Part shown: positions 1-6,492 of the stretch, one piece after another
Layout: every line of letters starts with the position of its first letter
Position numbering within the stretch: position 1 is the stretch's first letter
NCBI GenBank assembly: GCA_031370825.1
Contig: JANMRB010000305.1
Location: 1 to 13,541 of the forward strand
Length of the DNA: 13,541 nucleotides
Source of the DNA: JAENVT01 sp031370825
GTDB lineage: Bacteria; Actinomycetota; Acidimicrobiia; Acidimicrobiales; Ilumatobacteraceae
Direction: 5' to 3'
Position numbers and translations under genes: made by a program
The notes under the pieces: generated by a model
Databases searched by the model: none
What the model saw: the letters and a program-made list of their open reading frames with translations, nothing else
Told to the model about the DNA's origin: nothing

Positions 1-246
1 TACGCGACCTGTGCGATCCCCGGCTGTCACGTCCGCTACTCGCGTACGAAGTTGCATCACGTCATCTGGTGGCGCCACCACGGGCTCACCGATCTCGACA
101 ATCTGTTGCCGGTGTGCGAGCGGCACCATCAGAACATCCACCACGACGGCTGGATGCTGACGCTGACCCCGGATCGGGTGTTGACGATCCGGCTACCCGA
201 CGGACAGGTCATGACCACCGGCCCGCCCCAGCGAGGCGCGGCATGA
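1..246 (+). CDS. HNH endonuclease, DUF222/13E12-type, C-terminal fragment
   Basis: The frame is open from base 1 with no start in the window, so only the last 81 residues of the gene are present. They form a typical HNH nuclease module: a zinc knuckle pair (C4 and C9 in TCAIPGC), the HH pair at residues 19-20 followed by VIWW, the conserved Asn in DNLLPVC (N33, C37), and the closing HH at 40-41 before HHDGW. In actinobacteria this module usually ends a protein that begins with a DUF222 domain; these occur in many copies per genome and often lie beside mobile or variable regions. The N-terminal part lies outside the window, so the DUF222 link is inferred from the family. It is convergent with the hemocyanin-like gene, and nothing suggests a functional link to the genes to its right. 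Confidence 0.88.
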   Translation, partial: YATCAIPGCHVRYSRTKLHHVIWWRHHGLTDLDNLLPVCERHHQNIHHDGWMLTLTPDRVLTIRLPDGQVMTTGPPQRGAA

Positions 247-470
247 ACGCAACGGCAGACTTCCTGCAGGGGCGGCGCAGAAGTCGAGCAACCGGCGATC
301 GCGATCGCAACACGCCCGCGCCCTGGAGTTGCAACCCCGCCAAGTTGTTGTCGGCAATGTCAAGGACTGTTTCCGCGCCGAGCCGCCGGATCCGAATCCG
401 AAGTTGTTCAACGCGGCGCCGAAGGTTGGGCATCTGCTGCCAGCAGACCACGCACTTGCTCAGCAGTCTC
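247..470. other. Short non-coding stretch between convergent genes
   Basis: These 224 bases separate the 3' end of the HNH gene from the 3' end of the hemocyanin-like gene. Short ORFs exist on both strands but none has recognisable protein features or a good ribosome binding site. I looked for a GC-rich hairpin followed by a T run that could serve as a terminator and found none that convinces; CTGCTGCCAGCAG near 432-444 is palindromic but its loop is too tight. It may hold decayed sequence. Confidence 0.5.
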
Positions 471-2603
471 CTAGGGACCGCTGTGGCGGATCGTCACGGT
501 CCTCGCCGCGGCACTGGATAGCCCGAGCACGACGTCGCGGATCGCTGTCGCGGGCGTGCCCGCGAAGGGCCGCGCAAAGGGGTAGCCCATCTCCCTGGTG
601 TCGGGGTAGCGGTCGCGGGCGCCGCAGAAGCTCATCGAGCCGCAAGGCCCTGGCTGGGCAACCCGATCGGTTGCCGCGTTGGTGAACATCACCATCAGTC
701 GGAACTGCATGCCAGGCGCTGCCTTGCCGCGTGGCAGCAACAACGTGTACGGCCATCCACAGTCGCAGTACGACGGCTCCGCGGAGGCCGGTCGGCTGTC
801 GATTGCCACAGGCGATGTCTCGGCAGGACGCTTGATCACGGAGCTGTCGCGATCCGAACGGCACAGCACGGCGCGTTCGTGCGGCTGAAGTGTCGAGGTG
901 AACTTGTCCATCTCTATCCAAGCTCGACGATCCTGGGCCGTGGTCGATGGCACCATGAAGATCCGGGCGGTCACGTCGAGTCGCTGCGCGCTCGTGTTCT
1001 CGACCCTGATGAAGTACGTGAACGGCTCGTGGCTGAGGAACTTCACCGTTCTGCCGTTGGCCAACGTTGCCGTGTCGACGAACGTCACCAGTTCGCTGAC
1101 GGTGGTGAGCGATGTGTTACCGGACTGAGCCGGCGCAGCGGTGAAGTCGGTATCCCAGTTCGCACCAGCGAACATCGCCTGACCGAGTTGCTGTAGCTGC
1201 GCTGGAGTTCGATTCGCCGGAAGATCAGACGTTCTGACGAGGATGATGTCCGGGCTCGTCCACGGTGCCGGCTGACCTGCGAGCTGATCTCGAATCAGCG
1301 CGGCGGGCACGTCGTTGAACGTCGCCGGTGCCAGCGTGTCCTGCCACTTCGCGCCGATGTCGTCGATCTGCTTGTGCCACCGCCAGAACACCTGGTCGCG
1401 GATCGCGGCCATCGGATTGTTCATCACGCCGTTGGGGTTGCCGGCGCCCGGCCGACCGCTGGGAATGGGTTCGGCGAGGCTTGCGATCAGGCCGTGGCCG
1501 GTGTTGTGCAGTTGCTCCTCGACGAACTCGCCCAACGAGTTGGCAGCGATCGGGCGATCCGGCTCGCTGCCGTCGACGCTGTGGACGATGCCAGTGCGCA
1601 GCGCGTCATCGACCCCCGACTGCAGTGACTTGAGCAGCTGCACCCACTGGGCGGGTAGCGCGCGATTCGCCTTGCGGGTGGTGAATGGGCGCTGGCCGGC
1701 AGTCAGGCCCTCCGGGTCGTATCCCTCCGGGATCGGTTGGTTCCAGGTGGTTGGCTTGAACGGCGCGACCCTTGCCAGTTGGTGGGAGAGCAGCTCTGCG
1801 TCGTACCGAGCGAGCATCTGTCGATGCATGTACAGGAACAGCTCACCGTGGCGGTCGTTGAGGATCAGGATCTTGCGGAGTAACGCCCGGGGGAGCTGCT
1901 CGGCCGGCGGCACCTGGCCGAAGAAGTTGTCGAGGAGACGTCGCCGTCCTTGCGGATCCAGCGCGGCAGCGAAGAACCCGGCGACCTGTGTCGTCGAAGC
2001 ACCGGCCACCTTGGCTTGCCAGTTGCCACCCGGTTTGATCACGTTCAGCAACTTCACCTTGTCGGCGTCGGAGACCGCTCCGACCCATTGTCCGAACGAC
2101 GACGGCGGGCGGCCCGTGAATGGGTAGACCTCGTGCCAGTGCTGGTGGTGCTCGTTGGCCAACATGTCTTCGCGCCAGTAGTCGAGTGTCGGTGCGAGGC
2201 CACCAATCGACAGGGCGCGACCGACGCGCTTGACCCGTGGTGCGGTGAAGAGCCCCGGCGCCGCCCGGATCGTGCGCGGCTTGACCAAGCTGCGACCGCG
2301 CTCGTTGTGGGTGACGAAGAGAGCGAAGCCCTGGCGAACCAACTCGGGATCGCCGACTGCGCGTTCCTCCTCAACCAACGCGAGCGCCGCGCCGAGAGCC
2401 GACGCAGCTCCCTTCTTCGTGTCGGACGCAGCGCTCAGTCGTAATGACAGCAGGGCAGCATCCGTTGCCTGCTCGTTCGCGAACCATGAGAAGCGTGCAG
2501 CCTTAGGTGGAAGCGGTGATGACTCCGATCCCGGCTGCTGAGCGACGAGCAGTTCCGTGAAGAGCTTGCGGCTGGAGTCCTGCAGATCCTTCATCGAGGC
2601 CAT
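471..2603 (-). CDS. Arthropod-type hemocyanin/prophenoloxidase homologue (type-3 copper protein)
   Basis: This 710-residue protein has the three-part layout of arthropod hemocyanin and prophenoloxidase: an N-terminal helical domain (about 1-130), a copper domain (about 131-430) and a C-terminal Ig-like domain (about 500-690). The copper site A ligands are H153 and H157 in EHHQHWHEVYPF and H260 in ELFLYMHRQMLARYDAE. The site B ligands are H366 and H370 in QLHNTGHGLI and H410 in DQVFWRWHKQIDDI. The C-terminal domain keeps the family blocks IEMDKF, RSDRDSSV, YCDCGWP...LLLPRG and YPDTREMGYPF. Cysteines 613, 615, 654 and 660 match the pattern of the two disulfides in arthropod phenoloxidases. The family binds O2 and either carries it or oxidises phenols to o-quinones; the sequence alone does not decide which. 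There is no signal peptide, as in insect prophenoloxidase. The start is supported by GAGAGGG six bases upstream. It is the last gene of the four-gene cluster, and no copper chaperone gene is nearby. Confidence 0.93.
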   Translation of the reverse strand: MASMKDLQDSSRKLFTELLVAQQPGSESSPLPPKAARFSWFANEQATDAALLSLRLSAASDTKKGAASALGAALALVEEERAVGDPELVRQGFALFVTHNERGRSLVKPRTIRAAPGLFTAPRVKRVGRALSIGGLAPTLDYWREDMLANEHHQHWHEVYPFTGRPPSSFGQWVGAVSDADKVKLLNVIKPGGNWQAKVAGASTTQVAGFFAAALDPQGRRRLLDNFFGQVPPAEQLPRALLRKILILNDRHGELFLYMHRQMLARYDAELLSHQLARVAPFKPTTWNQPIPEGYDPEGLTAGQRPFTTRKANRALPAQWVQLLKSLQSGVDDALRTGIVHSVDGSEPDRPIAANSLGEFVEEQLHNTGHGLIASLAEPIPSGRPGAGNPNGVMNNPMAAIRDQVFWRWHKQIDDIGAKWQDTLAPATFNDVPAALIRDQLAGQPAPWTSPDIILVRTSDLPANRTPAQLQQLGQAMFAGANWDTDFTAAPAQSGNTSLTTVSELVTFVDTATLANGRTVKFLSHEPFTYFIRVENTSAQRLDVTARIFMVPSTTAQDRRAWIEMDKFTSTLQPHERAVLCRSDRDSSVIKRPAETSPVAIDSRPASAEPSYCDCGWPYTLLLPRGKAAPGMQFRLMVMFTNAATDRVAQPGPCGSMSFCGARDRYPDTREMGYPFARPFAGTPATAIRDVVLGLSSAAARTVTIRHSGP

Positions 2604-2609
2604 GGCGGT

Positions 2610-2616
2610 CCCTCTC
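2610..2616 (-). promoter_or_regulatory. Ribosome binding site of the hemocyanin-like gene
   Basis: On the minus strand this reads GAGAGGG, six bases before the ATG at 2603. It favours that ATG over the second ATG three codons in. The 74-base gap to the preceding MBL gene is the only non-coding spacer in the cluster. I see no convincing promoter in it, so the gene is probably read through from upstream but translated independently. Confidence 0.65.
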
Positions 2617-2677
2617 AGCTCAGTGGTGCGGTGCGATGGATTCTTTCACGCGTCGATGTGGTCCTCGGGCCGCGTGA

Positions 2678-3772
2678 TCAACCGATGGTGACGGATATGC
2701 CTTCGGTTTCTGCCTTGGGCAACAGCATCTCGTAGTTGTTCTTGGCCGGTGGATACGTGTCGCGGAAGTCCGTGAAGAACTTCGTCGTGTAGTTGCCGAT
2801 GATGGTCGGCTTCTCGCCGCCGTCGAACACGACTCGTGCCAACGCCTCCGGATTGGGATGTGAGAACTGCACGCCGTTGCTGGAGAACAGCCAGAGCGGG
2901 CAGTCGATGCGTTTCACCAGGTCACGCGTGACGTTTCGCCGGCTGCCGTGATGTGGAAGCTTGCACGCGTCGAGCGAGTACTTCGGCTTGTTCTTGCGCA
3001 ACGCATCGAGTCCAGCCACGACCACGTCGGGGTGGTTGTCGGCGGCGAACAGCACGGAGCGCATCGCGTTGCCGTCCTTGACGCGGAACACGAAGCCGAT
3101 GCTCGAACCGTTGGCTTCGGCTGTGTCGTCGTCCGTCGCCCGTTCGGCGAGCTCCCTGAGCGTCGGTGCACCGAGCAGCGCACGCGGTGGCTTCTCGCTC
3201 GGCTCGTGTTGCTCCTCGGCCACCAGCGACATGCCGGCGGCTTCGACAGCCTTCTTCCACACCGGCAACAGGGCGGCGAGCTTCGCGGGAGTGGGGGAGA
3301 TCACGATCGCCGTCGCGCCGCCGGGCAGCTTCACTGACTTCGGACCGTCGGCGGCCACGATCGGCCCGCCGACCGGCTTGGTTGTTGCCTTCTCGTCGCG
3401 CCACGGCCAGCCCTGATTCCAGGGGATCCCCAGCTTGACCAGGCGCGTCGTCAGACGTTCACCGTCGATCGGCCCGAGCAGATCAGAGAACTCGGTCAGA
3501 TGCTTGTAGCCGTTGAACCAGACACCGCCCAAGCGATCGGTGAAGGCCTTCTCGTCGAGCAGCGGTACGGCGCCGCCGATGTGGTCGACGTCGACGTGGG
3601 TGACGACGAACAAGTCGATCGGCCCGTCGAACGTGCCGAGCTTGTCCAACACGGTTGGCGCAACGCCAGCAAGACCGGCGTCGATCAAGATCCGATGCGG
3701 TCGCCGTGCGGAGCCATACGTCAGAAGGATTGCGTCGCCGAACTTGGCAGGCATCAAGTCGATCGTCAGCAC
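2678..3772 (-). CDS. Stand-alone ComEC-type metallo-beta-lactamase-fold protein
   Basis: This 364-residue protein has an MBL hydrolase fold like the C-terminal part of ComEC, without the ComEC membrane domain. It begins with the family-typical strand MLTIDLMPAKFGDAILL, then carries the metal motif THVDVDH (H59, D61, D63, H64), a later acidic/His segment AADNH (D245, H247), the HHG motif in KLPHHGSRRN (H274, H275) and SHPNP (H305). These residues suggest a working metal site; ComEC-like MBL domains act on DNA or other phosphodiesters, but the substrate here is unknown. No signal peptide or membrane segment is visible, so it is probably cytoplasmic. The GTG start is chosen because LTIDLMPA matches the usual family beginning and GGGAGG lies six bases upstream. 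The gene starts two bases after the CHAT gene stops, implying translational coupling and joint function. Confidence 0.9.
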   Translation of the reverse strand: MLTIDLMPAKFGDAILLTYGSARRPHRILIDAGLAGVAPTVLDKLGTFDGPIDLFVVTHVDVDHIGGAVPLLDEKAFTDRLGGVWFNGYKHLTEFSDLLGPIDGERLTTRLVKLGIPWNQGWPWRDEKATTKPVGGPIVAADGPKSVKLPGGATAIVISPTPAKLAALLPVWKKAVEAAGMSLVAEEQHEPSEKPPRALLGAPTLRELAERATDDDTAEANGSSIGFVFRVKDGNAMRSVLFAADNHPDVVVAGLDALRKNKPKYSLDACKLPHHGSRRNVTRDLVKRIDCPLWLFSSNGVQFSHPNPEALARVVFDGGEKPTIIGNYTTKFFTDFRDTYPPAKNNYEMLLPKAETEGISVTIG

Positions 3773-3774
3773 GG

Positions 3775-6492
3775 TCAGCCTCCCGTCAGTTGAACGTCGC
3801 CGTCGCCCGAGGCGGTGAGCGCCAGCGCCAGCACGTCACCGCGCAGCAACGTGGCGCGGCGAGCCGCGGTCATCACCGCGCCGAAGCGCTTCGGCTCGTT
3901 GGTGCCGTCGGCGAGCAGCACGGCGAGCACGTCGACCAGGCGCTGCACGAAGTCGGCGACTTCTTTGCCCGGAATCTGCGAGATCGCCGAGACGACGATC
4001 TCGACGCCGAAGCTGTGCAAGCGCTGCACCAAGCTGGCGTACGACGCCTGCACCTCATTCGTGTCGCATCCCAATGCGAGCACGATGGGGCCCGGTTCGT
4101 TGGGAGTGGGGTTGAAGTAGCGCTTGTCGATGTTGCGGACGAACTTGGCTTCCTTGCCCAGTTCGAGCTGGGTGCTGAGATCGTCATCGGGGTCTTCGGG
4201 CTCGATCGTGTGCGTGACGAGCACGACGAGGTTGCACGCCTGCGTGACCGCCTGCTCCAGCGAGTCCCACGTCGCTGTGATGGCGCAAGTACCGGGGTCG
4301 CTGAACCCGGTGACCGCCGAGCCGATGCGGTCGGCCGCCGTCGGATCGTCGGCGTTGGCTTTCGGTGTGACCGCGACCGCCGAGCCCTTGCGAACCGCGA
4401 CCTTGCGCTGGCTGCTGACGATCGTTTGACGACGCTCGGCGGTGTGCAGTCGCCGCTCGACCACCTTGGTGGTCGCCCAGAACCCGAACGGGCACACGCA
4501 GTCCGACCGTTTGCGATCCGGGCAGTTGGACGCGCACTCCTGTGCGCCGGCGAGCGCTGTCGGGCAGACGGGCACATCGAAAGAGTCGGGCATCGGATGT
4601 TCGTAGATCAACTCGAAGGGCACGCGGTCACCGCCGTATGACGTGACATGCACCCACGTCGCGTCGTCGTAGAACGACTTGTCCCTGCCCCTCAGGTTGT
4701 CGCGCAACAACGACCCTCGCGTCGCCAGCTTGGCGAGCGGATGTGCGGCCGAGGCGAGATCGGTGGGCGGGTTCTGGAACGCCTCGACCAGATCCTTGCT
4801 GACGTTCATGTTGGCTCGCTCCAGGTCGTCGGACGCGATGGGGACGCCTCGTCCGGCGTCGAACACCTGCGGCTTTCCCTTGAGCGGGATGATGACGAAC
4901 GATGCGTCTGCAGGAGGGCGGGCGTCGGCCGCGTCCGGCGGCACCGACGCGGGTGTCGACACGTCGACGGCGAGCTTTATCGCCTCCGGCCCCGGCTGCG
5001 CATCGCGGCGCAGCACGGGCCCGGACAGGACAGCGCTCTGCACGGCGCGGCCCTGCCACATGATCGTGATGAAGATCTCCGCCTGACCGAGCCTCTTCGG
5101 CACGGTGATGACGAAAGGTTCGGTCCACTCGCTGTCCTTGACCGCCGGAAGATGCAGCTTGCGCCGCGCCGCCTTGGCACGTGGCCAGCCCGGCTGGATC
5201 ACGACGTCGAGATCGATGGCGACGCCGCGGACGGGATTGGTGAAACGGGCATCGGCACGAACAGCAGGCTCGTCGACCTTCTTGGCGATGCAGACCCTGA
5301 GGGTGCTGCGCACGCCACCGATGAAGCCGTCGGTGCGTACGAACCCTTTCGGAGCGGCGACAGCTGCGTGCAGGCTGCGTTGATCGGTGGTCTGCGGTCT
5401 CGGCTCGAGAGGAGCGGCAGGAGGCCTTGCGGCCGCTCTCGGCACGTCGCCGCGAATCTCGACGGTCGTGTGGTTCGCGGCCTCCACCGCGCTCACTTGC
5501 CCCGCGGTCACATGGCCGCCCTGGTTCTCGCTGTCGAACGGCACCGTCCTGGCGATGTCGGCGAACGGCGGGACGATCTGCAATCGATCTCTCAGCTGCT
5601 GGTCCACCTGCAAGTTCCAGTTCCGTATGGCGGTGATCGCCAGGAATCGCGGGTCACCGGTGATGACGGCATCCGGGCGGACGATGCCGATGGCAGCGTC
5701 GAAAGGGCGATCGTGCGAGAGGTGACGGACCACGAGCTCCAACCAACCCAGGACACGGTCGGGCGTGGCGATGATCGCTCCCGACTCGATGCTCCTTCCA
5801 CGGTCGAGTCGCGTCGCCATGGCCTGCGCATCGCCCGCGGCGATCTCCGATCCGACGACGATGACGGCGCCGGCATGCGCTAACGGGTGCTCAGCGAGGT
5901 CCTCGTCGATGACCAGGAGGTCGAGGTCGGCTTCTTCGGCAGCATCGACGATGCGCACGGAGTACTGATCGGGGAACTGTCCCTGGCCGTTGGCTTCGTC
6001 GACGAGGCGCGCCGCATCCGGCGACGCGGCGACGCCGACGCGCAGCGGCCAACGCCATCTCCACGCCCCGAGCGTGTCGGCGATGTGCGCTGTCACGTGG
6101 TACTGGCCGACCTTGCCGAGGCGCTGCAACGTCAACGCATCGTCGACCGATCGAACCATCAGGCGCAGCACGGGTTCGTCGAACAGCGCGCGACCGCTGA
6201 GCCGAGCATCGGCGACAGCGCGCCAGCCGTCGGCGAGCACCTGCTCCCTGGCGGCGACGACCTTTAGATCGGGGGCGTCCCAGAACGCGGCCGGCTGCCT
6301 GGCGCCGGCGAGATAGGCGTCGACTTCGCCGGGCGCAGCCAGAGGTGAAGTCACCCAGAGCGTCGATGGAGTGCAGACCCCGACCTCCCCGTCGAGCTGG
6401 TCACGCACCTCCGCGGCCGACACGCCAGCGGTCAGCCCGAAGCGAGCAGTCAGCAACCCACCGGCGATGAGGGCCGCCGGGTCGACGCTCAT
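3775..6492 (-). CDS. Large protein with C-terminal CHAT (caspase-like) protease domain
   Basis: This protein has 905 residues. The C-terminal third (about 610-905) reads as a CHAT domain: GGDRVPFELIYEHP (620-633) matches the entry strand, H761 in LVVLVTHTI is the candidate catalytic His, and C809 in IVLALGCDT is the candidate nucleophile. Inside the domain is a cysteine cluster (C643, C653, C657, C665, C667) just before PFGFWATTKVVERR; it may bind zinc and resembles an insertion I recall from other CHAT proteins. The first 600 residues have no firm match. Residues 150-270 look like an alternating alpha/beta domain ending in WLELVVRHLSHDRPFDAA, 350-370 is a Pro/Ala-rich linker, and 395-490 looks beta-rich. 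CHAT proteins are cysteine peptidases that often cleave a partner protein on sensing a trigger. The start overlaps the patatin stop (ATGA), and the MBL gene follows after two bases. There are no membrane segments. Confidence 0.8.
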   Translation of the reverse strand: MSVDPAALIAGGLLTARFGLTAGVSAAEVRDQLDGEVGVCTPSTLWVTSPLAAPGEVDAYLAGARQPAAFWDAPDLKVVAAREQVLADGWRAVADARLSGRALFDEPVLRLMVRSVDDALTLQRLGKVGQYHVTAHIADTLGAWRWRWPLRVGVAASPDAARLVDEANGQGQFPDQYSVRIVDAAEEADLDLLVIDEDLAEHPLAHAGAVIVVGSEIAAGDAQAMATRLDRGRSIESGAIIATPDRVLGWLELVVRHLSHDRPFDAAIGIVRPDAVITGDPRFLAITAIRNWNLQVDQQLRDRLQIVPPFADIARTVPFDSENQGGHVTAGQVSAVEAANHTTVEIRGDVPRAAARPPAAPLEPRPQTTDQRSLHAAVAAPKGFVRTDGFIGGVRSTLRVCIAKKVDEPAVRADARFTNPVRGVAIDLDVVIQPGWPRAKAARRKLHLPAVKDSEWTEPFVITVPKRLGQAEIFITIMWQGRAVQSAVLSGPVLRRDAQPGPEAIKLAVDVSTPASVPPDAADARPPADASFVIIPLKGKPQVFDAGRGVPIASDDLERANMNVSKDLVEAFQNPPTDLASAAHPLAKLATRGSLLRDNLRGRDKSFYDDATWVHVTSYGGDRVPFELIYEHPMPDSFDVPVCPTALAGAQECASNCPDRKRSDCVCPFGFWATTKVVERRLHTAERRQTIVSSQRKVAVRKGSAVAVTPKANADDPTAADRIGSAVTGFSDPGTCAITATWDSLEQAVTQACNLVVLVTHTIEPEDPDDDLSTQLELGKEAKFVRNIDKRYFNPTPNEPGPIVLALGCDTNEVQASYASLVQRLHSFGVEIVVSAISQIPGKEVADFVQRLVDVLAVLLADGTNEPKRFGAVMTAARRATLLRGDVLALALTASGDGDVQLTGG
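3779..3784 (-). promoter_or_regulatory. Ribosome binding site of the MBL gene, inside the CHAT gene
   Basis: On the minus strand this reads GGGAGG, six bases before the GTG at 3772. It lies within the last sense codons of the CHAT gene and fixes the GTG start. The arrangement supports coupled translation of the two proteins. Confidence 0.7.

Noticed and set aside
432..444. Palindrome CTGCTGCCAGCAG as a terminator
   Set aside because: The loop would be too small and no T run follows on either strand.
69..521. Plus-strand 150-residue ORF overlapping the HNH gene
   Set aside because: It is an Arg/Pro-rich alternate frame of the HNH gene, whose own frame carries clear HNH motifs; no ribosome binding site or family features.
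1315..2127. Plus-strand 270-residue ORF
   Set aside because: Antisense to the copper-domain coding sequence of the hemocyanin-like gene; composition is Ser/Arg/Cys-rich as expected of a GC-rich shadow.
471..2603. Possibility that the hemocyanin-like gene is animal contamination
   Set aside because: It is an intronless frame with bacterial ribosome binding site, GC-rich codon use like its neighbours and tight spacing to bacterial genes.
3655..5883. Two long plus-strand ORFs (328 and 411 residues)
   Set aside because: Both are antisense to the CHAT gene (the first also runs over the start of the MBL gene), full of Arg/Asp/Gly, with no domain pattern; the minus-strand frames hold the motifs.
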